A DNA stretch of 64,000 nucleotides from Psychrobacillus sp044762745 (lineage in GTDB: Bacteria; Bacillota; Bacilli; Bacillales_A; Planococcaceae). The notes under the pieces were generated by a model. It made no database searches. It was given only the letters and a program-made list of their open reading frames with translations, and was not told the DNA's origin. The DNA lies in contig NZ_JBIWEX010000002.1 in the NCBI RefSeq assembly GCF_044762745.1, positions 1 through 64,000 on the forward strand, read 5' to 3'. This document shows positions 46,268 through 54,492 of this stretch, in pieces. The position numbers and the translations under genes were made by a program. Position 1 is the first letter of the stretch; each line of letters begins with the position of its first letter.

Positions 46268-46900
46268 CGCAATATAGGGGTAATGCGTCGTAGTGACCGC
46301 AGGGATTTTCGCTGCAGGGCGGACGCTTTCCGCTACAATCCATGAGAATTTCTTTCTAATTTAGTTCTGCAGTTCGGAGATGTAAATTGCTCAGGTTCAC
46401 TGCGTACTATTTAGTAAACCTAATTAGAAAATGCTTTCTCTACATAAAAGGAATTGGATAAAGCCTAATTAACTCGGGATAAACCACCTTATTTATCGGC
46501 GTCTCATTCCAAGTAAACTTGTTATTTCAAGAATTGGTTGCTTTCCATGACTGATTTATTACCCTAAGTCATTGTCTGGATGCACGCATGTGAAAAACTG
46601 CTTAATATTTAGTTTTAGCAAGTCGGTACTGATAAATAAGCAATTCCTTTTGGATTGGAGCGAAAGGGCGGTGACTCCGGCGGAGGCCAACAGGATGTTG
46701 GTCACGAAGGCGTTGCCACACGATGTGGCGCTCCTAGCCTTTGTTCCTAAGTGAGTCAGGTGAGACTTCACAACGTACGCGCAAGCGGCTGTGAAGGCTC
46801 ATCGCTCATCGCTCACCCCACGGAAAGCATCCGCCCTGAAGCGGAAATCCCAGAGGACACTTAATAGAGCTTTCTTACGACGCATTATATCTATACTGCG
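46268..46900 (+). repeat. Full palindromic TIR element, copy B
   Basis: This 633-bp element is bounded by CGCAATATAGGGGTAATGCG and its inverted counterpart at 46880-46900; TAATGCGTCGTA/TACGACGCATTA is perfect over 12 bp. Outside the arms it is nearly identical to copy C at 53753. The left palindrome lacks about 91 bp present in C (53818-53908). The right arm carries an inserted R3 module (46682-46748). No gene is evident. Confidence 0.9.
46682..46748 (-). repeat. R3 multi-hairpin module inserted in element B
   Basis: In minus sense AGGC...CGCCACA-TCG-TGTGGC...GCCT is followed by CCAACATCCTGTTGG and CCTC. Copy C has only GAT at this point between CTCC-type and AAGTGAGTCA flanks, so this is an insertion. 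Confidence 0.85.
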
Positions 46901-46944
46901 CTCACCTTAAAAAGTGCACACTCTATGCTGTATGAAATAAAAAC

Positions 46945-46980
46945 ATCCTAATCGTCACGTATGGACAATTAGGATGCTCC
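46945..46980 (-). terminator. Terminator of the ypuA-like gene
   Basis: CATCCTAATT/AATTAGGATG-type stem (one mismatch near the loop) followed by TTTTTATTT on the minus strand. Confidence 0.82.
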
Positions 46981-46982
46981 GT

Positions 46983-47900
46983 TTAGCCGAATATAGAATG
47001 AATAGAATCAATTAAACTCTTAAAGAAGTCTTTAACACTTTGCCAAAAACCTTCGTTGTCTACAATATTACCAATCTTGTCTTCGATTGTTTTACTTAAA
47101 TCATTTAACTGATCAGACCATTTACTAAAATCGATATCTAGTTGTCGAATACGATCCATAATATCGATTAATAACTGACGATCTTTTTCTGAAAGCTCAA
47201 TTTGCAATTTTGCGAGTTGTTCCGATACAATTTTTTCTACCTCTTCGCGATTAACTGGGTTTTTTTCAGCAATTTGCTTTTTAATTTCTGTTAATAATTC
47301 ACTTACTTTCGCTTCATCAATACCGGCTTCTTTTGAAAGTATTGTTGCTACGGATAGCTCATCGCTTGCTACATCTGTCCGTTCAGTATCAAGCTTTCCA
47401 CCTGTTACTTCATACGCTTTGTAAATACCTACTAATGCCGAATGACCAGTAACTGGTTTAGGAGCTGCAATTTCAACGACTGCATCTTGAATACCAGCTG
47501 TTAGCATCGCATTAGCATACATTTCAGCCGTTACTTCTGTAATATTCTTTGGTGTAACGATATTAATAACTAGCCCTTTTCCAGCATCTTTTCTAGTAAT
47601 CTTAGCAGAAGAAAACATTCTAGCAGATGCATCTCCGTCTTTCAAATAGGTAACTAGATCTTTCCCTGTTACTTCAATTTCTTGAATATCAGAGCTATCT
47701 GTTATTTTTAAACTTTCTTTTACACTATTCTTTTGTTCTTCTGATAGATTGCCACCGTATACAACGATGGGTGCACCAAACTTCTCATTTACTACTTCTT
47801 CTGTTGTCGATCCATCTGAATCTGCTAGGGCAATAGATGGGGCAATAAATGCGCCTATTACTAATATTATAGCCATCATGGTTTGCAAAAACTTTTTCAT
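46983..47900 (-). CDS. Secreted DUF1002 protein (YpuA-like)
   Basis: The 305-residue protein has a signal peptide (about 1-27, cleavage near ALA-DS). A DUF1002 domain (about 30-215: PIVVYGGNLSEEQKNSVKE, VTAEMYANAMLTAGI, GHSALVGIYKAYE) is followed by a helical C-terminal region. It matches B. subtilis YpuA in layout; function is unknown. The ATG at 47900 follows AAAGGAG; an upstream start at 47933 lacks an RBS. Confidence 0.87.
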   Translation of the reverse strand: MKKFLQTMMAIILVIGAFIAPSIALADSDGSTTEEVVNEKFGAPIVVYGGNLSEEQKNSVKESLKITDSSDIQEIEVTGKDLVTYLKDGDASARMFSSAKITRKDAGKGLVINIVTPKNITEVTAEMYANAMLTAGIQDAVVEIAAPKPVTGHSALVGIYKAYEVTGGKLDTERTDVASDELSVATILSKEAGIDEAKVSELLTEIKKQIAEKNPVNREEVEKIVSEQLAKLQIELSEKDRQLLIDIMDRIRQLDIDFSKWSDQLNDLSKTIEDKIGNIVDNEGFWQSVKDFFKSLIDSIHSIFG

Positions 47901-47993
47901 TTCATCAAACTCCTTTCCAGTTGGCTCTCCCATTAGTACGTAAAAAGGAGCAAAAAGTTCCGAATGAATCGATTCTTTTTACCCCTTTTTTCC

Positions 47994-48854
47994 TTACTCT
48001 TTTACTTGTGTCCAACCATCGTTTTGTACGATTTTGCCTTCTTTCATAAGTTTACCAAGTGCTCTTTTAAATGCAGCTTTGCTCATTGTGAACATCTCTT
48101 GGATTTCTTCAGGTGTTGATTTGTCTGTGAATGGCATTTTTCCACCAACATCATTTAAATAACGAAAGATTGACTCTGCATCGTCGCCTAAACGCTCGTG
48201 TTTACGTGGTAGCAAGGAGCCGTTTAAAGAACCGTCTTCTTTCGTATCAATAATACGAACGGTTAGATCTTGTCCAAGTCTTGGTTCTTCTACACGTTCT
48301 GATTGATGTACGAAAATGCGATAGTTTTCTGGTACGCTTAGTAAAAACGTTCCAATAGGAAGTAATCGATATGGTCTAGCTTGTACATTTTGGTTAAATA
48401 ATGTCGTTGGTGCATCAATATATAGCTCTTCTACTCGATCCTCTGTTGCCAAACGACCAAATAGTTCTCCGTCTTTATCTGTTCGAAGGGTCATATATAG
48501 ATGGTCGCCATTTTCTGGCCAAAGTTCTTTTATCTTCGGTAAGTCCTCTGCTTTTACTTGCACTTCTTTAGACGTGCCGATATCTACAAAAGCCCCTTCT
48601 TTTTCAGAAACTTTAATCACTCTAGCCCATCCATACGTTCCTTTTTGAATAGTAGGAAGCCCAGTCGTTGCGGATAAATTGCCTCTTCGGTCTACAAATA
48701 GAAATACCTCAATCGTATCTTCTACTTGTAAATTTTCCGGTGCTTCTGATGCGTTTAATGGAATTTCCATCGCATTATGCGCAAGGATCCATTTTGATCC
48801 TTCTTGTGACTTTACTTGTAATTTTACAATTTCTCCTGATGCTAGTTCTGTCAA
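47994..48854 (-). CDS. cvfB: S1-domain RNA-binding protein CvfB (YitL family)
   Basis: The 286-residue protein has several S1-like OB domains (GTYGWARVIKVSEKEGAFVDI, LGQDLTVRIIDTKEDGSL) and a C-terminal winged helix (STPEEIQEMFTMSKAAFKRALG). In Staphylococcus CvfB binds RNA and affects virulence factors. The TTG at 48854 is chosen because AAGGAG lies 10 nt upstream; the ATG at 48878 has no RBS. Confidence 0.9.
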   Translation of the reverse strand: MTELASGEIVKLQVKSQEGSKWILAHNAMEIPLNASEAPENLQVEDTIEVFLFVDRRGNLSATTGLPTIQKGTYGWARVIKVSEKEGAFVDIGTSKEVQVKAEDLPKIKELWPENGDHLYMTLRTDKDGELFGRLATEDRVEELYIDAPTTLFNQNVQARPYRLLPIGTFLLSVPENYRIFVHQSERVEEPRLGQDLTVRIIDTKEDGSLNGSLLPRKHERLGDDAESIFRYLNDVGGKMPFTDKSTPEEIQEMFTMSKAAFKRALGKLMKEGKIVQNDGWTQVKE

Positions 48855-48894
48855 AAATATCGCTCTCCTTCTTACCATATAAATGGTTCTGTTC

Positions 48895-49314
48895 TTATTC
48901 TTTTGTTTCTTCTTTTAATGCAAGAAGTTTTGATTGCAACTCTGGATTTTCTTCCAAAAATAAAACTAAATCGGCAATTCGATCGATCGAATTCCAACTC
49001 AAATGATGTTCTATACCTTCCACATCTCCATAAATATTTTCTTCCTCTACTCCGATTAATCGCAAAAAGTCTTCAAGTAAATCATGTCGCTTCACTAGTT
49101 TTTTACCAAGTTTCATGCCTTTTGTTGTAAGAGTTAAACCACGATACTTTTCGTATATTAAGAAACCATCTTTATCTAGTTTTTGTACCATTTTTGTAAC
49201 GGAAGATGGTAAGACTGATAATGCTTCTGCTATGTCAGACACACGAGCATATCCTTTCTGCTCGATTAATATGTATATTTGTTCAATATGGTCTTCCATG
49301 CTTGGTGTTGGCAT
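48895..49314 (-). CDS. mntR: Manganese-responsive transcriptional regulator MntR
   Basis: The 139-residue DtxR-family protein has a winged helix (about 20-65) and a dimerisation domain. All metal ligands known for B. subtilis MntR are conserved at the same numbers when starting at MPTPSMED: Asp8, Glu11, His77, Glu99, Glu102, His103. It represses Mn(II) uptake genes, none of which is in this window. AAAGGA fits the start at 49314 better than 49320. Confidence 0.95.
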   Translation of the reverse strand: MPTPSMEDHIEQIYILIEQKGYARVSDIAEALSVLPSSVTKMVQKLDKDGFLIYEKYRGLTLTTKGMKLGKKLVKRHDLLEDFLRLIGVEEENIYGDVEGIEHHLSWNSIDRIADLVLFLEENPELQSKLLALKEETKE

Positions 49315-49525
49315 ATACATCTTCCTTTCATCACTTCTTTGTTCATTTTACTACATCCTGTGCACCTTCACAATTCTCGACATCTTTTCCTACTGTTACT
49401 TTCTGTTCCAGGCGGATGCTTTACGCAAGCATTTCAATTATTTACCAAATTCATATAATGTTTAATACTCTATCTTTAAGGGTAACTTTTTAATAACAAC
49501 ATGTTCAATGGAAAGGATGTTCTAG

Positions 49526-49681
49526 ATGGGTAAAATATTATGGACGATTATCGTCATATTAATCGTACTTTGGTTGTTAGGTTTAGTATTAAAAATAGGC
49601 GGTGGACTTATCCACGGACTATTAATTATTGCCGGTATTATTTTCGTCATTCAGCTTGTAGCGGGAAGACGATCGCTTTAA
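49526..49681 (+). CDS. Small lmo0937-type membrane protein
   Basis: The 51-residue protein has two membrane segments (IIVILIVLWLLGLVL and HGLLIIAGIIFVIQLV) separated by KIGGG and ends RRSL. This matches the lmo0937/DUF5670 family, whose function is unknown. GAAAGGATG precedes the ATG and a terminator follows directly. Confidence 0.88.
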   Translation: MGKILWTIIVILIVLWLLGLVLKIGGGLIHGLLIIAGIIFVIQLVAGRRSL

Positions 49682-49717
49682 AAAAAGGTGTTGCCAATTG
49701 GCAGCACCTTTTTTTAT
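49682..49717 (+). terminator. Terminator of the lmo0937-type gene
   Basis: AAAGGTGTTGCC/GGCAGCACCTTT stem followed by seven T residues. Confidence 0.88.
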
Positions 49718-49834
49718 GCAGTATAGATCCAGCTCCAGCGCCTTGCCCCTCGGGGTCAAATGGAAAAAAGCTGCTCCTGCGCACAGCTCGTCGCAAACAA
49801 AATCGCTTGTGGCGGCTGTGGAGCTGCCTCCTTT

Positions 49835-49900
49835 GGCCCGCACGATGCTGGTTATGTCTGCTTTGCCACACGATGTGGCGTACTTTGCAGACCTAGACCT
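49835..49900 (-). repeat. R3 multi-hairpin module
   Basis: In minus sense GTCTGC...CGCCACA-TCG-TGTGGC...GCAGAC forms a nested stem, followed by CCAGCATCGTGCGGG. It is inserted in R2. Confidence 0.8.
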
Positions 49901-49922
49901 TCCACGTCCCCATTTGCCTGTC

Positions 49923-49988
49923 GGAGGCCTGCAGGATGCAGGTCATGCAGTCGTTGCGACACGATGTCGCGAACTTAGACTGTATTCC
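49923..49988 (-). repeat. R3 multi-hairpin module
   Basis: In minus sense AGTC...CGCGACA-TCG-TGTCGC...GACT is followed by CCTGCATCCTGCAGG and CCTC. It is inserted in R2 within the GCGCCTATGT...CGACAGGC junction. Confidence 0.82.
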
Positions 49989-50017
49989 TCTAACATAGGC
50001 GCTTGCACTTTTCTAGC

Positions 50018-51127
50018 TTATCCTCTTGTTTTAGCGTAAATGCAAGTATCTCTTAACTTTTTACCATCTGCAGATAAAGAATCATGGTGAAGGGTTCCTT
50101 CTAACGTGTACGCTAATCTTTCCGCAACGGAGCGGCTTCGTACATTTTCGCTATCACAACGAATTTCTACACGATTTGCTTGTAACTCTTCAAAAGCAAA
50201 TTTGGTAATACGCTCGACAGCCTCCGTCATCAGCCCCTTCCCTTCAAACTTACTATCGATCCAGTATCCAATTTCAAATTTACGTACTTTCCAATCGATT
50301 CGATGTAAACCCGAAGAGCCGACTAATTCTCCCGTCTCTTTTAAGAACAAATGCAGTCTTAAATCTTTTCTTGTAATAAAATCAGCAACCGCTTGTCGCA
50401 AATTAGTAGTAGTCTGCTCCAATGTTTGTTTTGTTTGCGCCCAAGGCATCCATTCTTTTAATGCATCATGGGAGCTTATAATCGCTTTCCATAATGCTTC
50501 TGCATCCTCTACTTTAGGTGCCTTAATGATTAATCGTTCCGTATGAAGTTCTTCCGAAAAAGAATAGTCTTCCTTTTTACTCACTTCTGGGTGAGAATCA
50601 TCATCCCATTTTACCGGAGTTGCAGTTCCTTTTAAAAAGTCTTCTCTCGTCATACCATATGTAACTGCATCGTAATAAGATTCTTCTTTCGGAGAAAACC
50701 ATGCTTGACGGAGCTGGGCTTCTTTTACAAAGCCGGCACGTTCAAACGTCTTACGCATGGCAAAGTTATCTTGCCTTGTATGACCTTCTAAACGAATTTT
50801 AGCCTCCGGTAATTGGAAAACATACTCTGCAACCATCTTTAATGCACGAGGACCGTATCCTCTGCCTCGTGCTTCATCTGCAATACGTAAATCAAACAAA
50901 GGAATCTCGTCTTGCAAATCGTAAATTTTAACAATTCCCACCTGTTTATTATCTTCATTTTCTACCCAAAATGTTTTTACTTCGTCGGATTGATATCCGC
51001 CTTCTTCAATTGTCTTTTCAATTAATTCCCTAGCCGGATGTGCGTTTCCATGATATGGCCAAGTATTAGTCGTCATGAAATGAATGAGCTGTTCTTGCTC
51101 TTCCATCGTCCATTCTGTAAGCTTCAT
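50018..51127 (-). CDS. Tandem GNAT acetyltransferase (RimJ/RimL-like)
   Basis: The 369-residue protein has two GNAT domains: about 1-165 (LRIADEARGRGYGPRALKMV, MRKTFERAGFVKEAQLRQ) and 190-369 (LHTERLIIKAPKVEDAEALW, IGYWIDSKFEGKGLMTEAVE). The second is RimJ/RimL-like. Both acetyl-CoA loops look intact, so both may be active. Substrates are unknown. It is 22 nt after cadA and could be cotranscribed with it. Confidence 0.88.
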   Translation of the reverse strand: MKLTEWTMEEQEQLIHFMTTNTWPYHGNAHPARELIEKTIEEGGYQSDEVKTFWVENEDNKQVGIVKIYDLQDEIPLFDLRIADEARGRGYGPRALKMVAEYVFQLPEAKIRLEGHTRQDNFAMRKTFERAGFVKEAQLRQAWFSPKEESYYDAVTYGMTREDFLKGTATPVKWDDDSHPEVSKKEDYSFSEELHTERLIIKAPKVEDAEALWKAIISSHDALKEWMPWAQTKQTLEQTTTNLRQAVADFITRKDLRLHLFLKETGELVGSSGLHRIDWKVRKFEIGYWIDSKFEGKGLMTEAVERITKFAFEELQANRVEIRCDSENVRSRSVAERLAYTLEGTLHHDSLSADGKKLRDTCIYAKTRG

Positions 51128-51149
51128 TTTATTTCCCTCCGAACGTACT

Positions 51150-53246
51150 CTATTTATGCACTTTTAATAGTCGCAATGAATTCAGCACTACTAGTAAGGT
51201 TGCACCCATATCCGCGAAAATGGCAATCCATAATGTTAACCATCCTGGAATGATAAGTAAAAGCGCAATTATCTTTAACCCTAAAGCAAACATAATATTT
51301 TCTTTAATAATATGCAATGCTTTTCGACTTAATCGAATCGTATACGGTAGTTTTTCTAAGTCATCTGCCATCAGTGCAACATCAGCAGTTTCGAGTGCCG
51401 CATCCGTACCGGCACCACCCATTGCAATTCCAACAGATGCTGCCGCAAGTGCTGGTGCATCATTTACTCCGTCCCCAACCATTGCAACTGCTCCATATTT
51501 TTCTTTTAATGCTTTAATAGCTATCAGTTTTTGTTCTGGCATAAGTCCCGCTTCGATGTCTGTCATGCCAAGTCTAGTAGCAATAGCATTTGCTGTCCGT
51601 GCGTCGTCTCCAGTTAGCATGACCATATGTTTTATACCTGCACTTTTAAGAACTTGGAGCACTTTCTTGCTAGTTGTGCGAACTGGGTCGGCAACTGCGA
51701 TAAATCCTTTGTATATTCCGTCTTCTGCTGCAAGCATTACCGTATTTCCTTCTAATTGCAATTGTTTAACCCGTTCAATTACTTCAGCTGAAACGGTACT
51801 AGTTGAAAGAATCCATGACACACTACCTACTGACCACTTCTTCCCACCGACGACTCCTTCAGCTCCTTTACCAGTAATGGACCCGAAATCATCTACATCA
51901 ACAGCATGAATATGTTCCGCTTTGCCATATCTCACAATCGCTTGTGCAAGTGGATGCCCTGAATACGCTTCAATCGACATTACTTTTTGCATGAAATCAT
52001 GTGGATTTTCGGACTCGACAACTGTTACTTCTGGATATCCTTTTGTTAAAGTGCCTGTCTTATCGAAAGCAATTGCTCGTATACGTCCTATTTCTTCCAA
52101 GTGAATTCCACCTTTTATAAGCACACCTTGCTTCGCAGCATTTCCGATAGCCGTCACGATTGCTACTGGAGTAGATACAACTAAAGCACATGGACACCCT
52201 ACTACTAATACCGCAAGTCCTTGGTAAATCCATGTTTGCCAGTCTGCGCCGAATAATGGTGGAACAATAGCTACTAAAAAAGCAATTGCTATAATTACAG
52301 GCGTATAATATTTAGCAAATTTATCTACAAATTTTTGGGAAGGTGCTTTTTCTGCTTGCGCTTCTTCCACTAAATGAATAATCTTCGCAATCGTTGTATC
52401 TTCGACTCTTTTCGTTACTTTTACTTCCAAGGAACCTTCTTCATTTAACGTACCAGCAAACACTTCGTCGCCAGTCGTTTTATAAACAGGTACTGCTTCA
52501 CCTGTAATCGATGCTTGGTTGACTGATGAAGCTCCTTTTTGCACCAGTCCATCCATCGCAATTTTTTGTCCTGGTTTTACGATTAATAAATCATTAATTT
52601 GAATGAACTCCGTATTGACCTCTACTATTTGATCGCCTCGCCGAATGGTTGCAGATGGCGGTGCTATGTCCATTAACTGGCTGATCGATTGACGTGCTTT
52701 ATTCATCGAGTATGCTTCTAACGCTTCACTTACTGCGAATAAAAGGACAACAACTGCTCCTTCGCGCCATTCACCAATAACAACCGCTCCAATAATAGCA
52801 ATCGTCATAAGTGTTTTCATATCAAAATAAAAGCGTGATAAATTCAACACTCCACTCTTAAACATATCGTATCCACCGACTATAATGGCGATTCCAAATA
52901 AGCTGATTGCAACCGGATGTGTTTCCTCATACATAAAAGAGACGATAATCCCAATTACTAAAAAAACTAAAGAGGTGGCCGTTACGACATTTTCTTTTCG
53001 TTTGAGAAAGGTTTTTTTCTCATCTTTTCGCTGTTTAATAGGAGCCACTTTAATACCATCAAAAGCCCCAGCTTTTTCAATATCTTCTACCGTGACATTC
53101 CCGATCACAGCAACTTTAGATGCTCCAAAATTAACCATTGCTTGTTCCACATTTGGAAGGCTTTTTATATTATTTTCAAATTTCATCGCACAGTTGGCGC
53201 ATGAAAGATTCTCTAGGCGATACTCTTTTTTAGTTGCTTTCTCCAA
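51150..53246 (-). CDS. cadA: Heavy metal P1B-type ATPase CadA (Cd/Zn/Pb efflux)
   Basis: The protein of about 698 residues has one N-terminal metal-binding domain (CANC, about residue 17-20), transmembrane motif CPC (VVGCPCALVVSTP), phosphorylation motif DKTGTLT, HP locus (SGHPLAQAIV) and GDGVNDAPAL. CPC with a neighbouring CadC points to Zn/Cd/Pb rather than Cu. The start is TTG 53246 (AGAGGG upstream) or GTG 53255; both overlap the end of cadC, so translation is coupled. Confidence 0.94.
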   Translation of the reverse strand: MEKATKKEYRLENLSCANCAMKFENNIKSLPNVEQAMVNFGASKVAVIGNVTVEDIEKAGAFDGIKVAPIKQRKDEKKTFLKRKENVVTATSLVFLVIGIIVSFMYEETHPVAISLFGIAIIVGGYDMFKSGVLNLSRFYFDMKTLMTIAIIGAVVIGEWREGAVVVLLFAVSEALEAYSMNKARQSISQLMDIAPPSATIRRGDQIVEVNTEFIQINDLLIVKPGQKIAMDGLVQKGASSVNQASITGEAVPVYKTTGDEVFAGTLNEEGSLEVKVTKRVEDTTIAKIIHLVEEAQAEKAPSQKFVDKFAKYYTPVIIAIAFLVAIVPPLFGADWQTWIYQGLAVLVVGCPCALVVSTPVAIVTAIGNAAKQGVLIKGGIHLEEIGRIRAIAFDKTGTLTKGYPEVTVVESENPHDFMQKVMSIEAYSGHPLAQAIVRYGKAEHIHAVDVDDFGSITGKGAEGVVGGKKWSVGSVSWILSTSTVSAEVIERVKQLQLEGNTVMLAAEDGIYKGFIAVADPVRTTSKKVLQVLKSAGIKHMVMLTGDDARTANAIATRLGMTDIEAGLMPEQKLIAIKALKEKYGAVAMVGDGVNDAPALAAASVGIAMGGAGTDAALETADVALMADDLEKLPYTIRLSRKALHIIKENIMFALGLKIIALLLIIPGWLTLWIAIFADMGATLLVVLNSLRLLKVHK

Positions 53247-53604
53247 TCTTCTCACCCTCTTCTATCGCGTGTTCGTAGGCGATTTTAACTAACTTGTTCA
53301 CATGATGATCCGCTAATGCATAATAAACTAATTTTCCTTTACGGTTTGATTTCGCCAATGATAAATCACGCAAATATCGTAAGTGATGCGATGCAGTAGC
53401 TGTAGAGGAACCAATTATTTCACTCACATCACATACACAAAGTTCTTCTTCTATTGTTAGTGCATACGCTATTTTCAAACGTGTTTCATCTGCTAATGCT
53501 TTGAAAATTTTCGCAACGTTCGTTACATCTGGAAGTTGCTGTTTGACGGAAAATACTATATTTTCATTTACTTTTGTTACCTCACACATATCTTTTGTTT
53601 GCAT
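53230..53604 (-). CDS. cadC: ArsR/SmtB-family metal-sensing repressor CadC
   Basis: The 124-residue winged-helix repressor has the alpha-3 metal-binding box ELCVCD (Cys56, Cys58) and an N-terminal Cys7. The usual second N-terminal cysteine (position 11 in S. aureus CadC) is Lys here, so the soft-metal site may have three thiols only. It should repress cadCA through the two palindromes flanking the promoter. GGTGA precedes the ATG. Confidence 0.93.
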   Translation of the reverse strand: MQTKDMCEVTKVNENIVFSVKQQLPDVTNVAKIFKALADETRLKIAYALTIEEELCVCDVSEIIGSSTATASHHLRYLRDLSLAKSNRKGKLVYYALADHHVNKLVKIAYEHAIEEGEKIGESN

Positions 53605-53614
53605 CTGCTCACCT

Positions 53615-53636
53615 CATTCAAATGTCTGTTTGATTG
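53615..53636. promoter_or_regulatory. CadC operator, downstream site
   Basis: CATTCAAA-TGTCTG-TTTGATTG is a 22-bp inverted repeat with one mismatch. It lies between the -10 and the start codon of cadC. Confidence 0.75.
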
Positions 53637-53644
53637 TTATCACT

Positions 53645-53673
53645 ATTATATGTTCAAACTATTCAAAAATCAA
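53645..53673 (-). promoter_or_regulatory. Promoter of cadCA
   Basis: On the minus strand TTGATT (53668-53673) and TATAAT (53645-53650) have a 17-bp spacer. Confidence 0.82.
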
Positions 53674-53676
53674 GGT

Positions 53677-53698
53677 CATTCAAACATATATTTGAATG
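53677..53698. promoter_or_regulatory. CadC operator, upstream site
   Basis: CATTCAAA-CATATA-TTTGAATG is a perfect 22-bp palindrome of the ArsR/CadC type, directly upstream of the -35. Confidence 0.82.
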
Positions 53699-53752
53699 AC
53701 TTGTATTGATTGTTGGAGTAGTCCTTTTTTATATTAATAGAAGAACTACTCT

Positions 53753-54408
53753 CTCAATATAGGGATAAAGCGTCGTAATGACCGCAGGGATTTTCGCTGC
53801 AGGGCGGACGCTTTCCGCCGGGTGAGCGATGAACCATCGCCGACGCTGCGCGTTCGCCTGCGATGGTTCATCTGTCTCACTCATCCGGCAGGAGTCGCCG
53901 CCCTTACGCTACAATCCATGAGAATTTCTTTCTAATTTAGTTCTGCAGTTCGGAGATGTAAATTGCTCAGGTTCACTGCGTGCTATTTAGTAGACCTAAT
54001 TAGAAAATGCTTTCTCTACATAAAAGGAATTGGATAAAGCCTAATTAACTCGGGATAAACCACCTTATTCATCGGCGTCTCATTCCAAGTAAACTTGTTA
54101 TTTCAAGAATTGGTTGCTTTCCATGACTGATTTATTACCCTAAGTCATTCTCTAGATGCACGCATGTGAAAAACTGCTTAATATTTAGTTTTAGCAAGTC
54201 GGTACTGATAAATAAGCAATTCCTTTTGGATTGGAGCGAAAGGGCGGTGACTCCAGTGGGATAAAGTGAGTCAGGTGAGACTTCACAACGTACGCGCAAG
54301 CGGCGGTGAAGGCTCATCGCTCACCCCACGGAAAGCATCCGCCCTGAAGCGGAAATCCCAGAGGACACTTAATAGAGCTTTCTTACGACACATTATATCT
54401 ATACTGCG
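53753..54408 (+). repeat. Full palindromic TIR element, copy C
   Basis: This 656-bp element has the same ends as copy B (left AATATAGGGATAAAGCGTCG, right CGACACATTATATCTATACTG). The left palindrome is complete (GATGAACCATCGC/GCGATGGTTCATC core, 53828-53872). Between the arms it is nearly identical to copy B, in the same orientation. The right arm lacks the R3 insertion. It fills the cadC-murB gap. Confidence 0.9.
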
Positions 54409-54453
54409 TTTAATAATTAAAGTGACATACTTTATTGATAATTTCCTTAGCCA

Positions 54454-54492
54454 TAAAAAAAGAACCTGTGAATATATATATTCACAGGTCCG
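54454..54492 (-). terminator. Terminator of murB
   Basis: ACCTGTGAATATA/TATATTCACAGGT form a 13-bp stem that overlaps the murB stop, followed by CTTTTTTTA on the minus strand. Confidence 0.9.

Larger units (their letters stand above)
49724..50014 (-). repeat. Intergenic repeat R2, long composite form
   Basis: Read on the minus strand it shows the same ordered segments as the short copy at 23755 (GAAAAGTGCAAGCGCC, CGACAGGCAAATGGGGA, GGAGGCAGCTCC, TTTGACCCCGAGGGGC, AAGGCGCTGGAG). They are split by two R3 modules (49835-49900, 49923-49988) and a third GC-rich insert (about 49772-49812). It abuts the stop codon of the tandem GNAT gene. Confidence 0.88.

Noticed and set aside
46559..46771. ORFs inside the palindromic elements as transposase fragments
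   Set aside because: They read through inverted repeats, are shorter than 75 codons, and show no DDE or other transposase motif.
49405..49430. Possible fragment of the palindromic repeat (GGCGGATGCTTTACGC)
   Set aside because: Only about 16 bases resemble the arm motif, too few to claim a remnant.
49540..50039. Overlapping ORFs of 70-120 codons on both strands
   Set aside because: They fall on a GC-rich composite repeat with long palindromes, which opens several frames by chance. None has an RBS or a family match.
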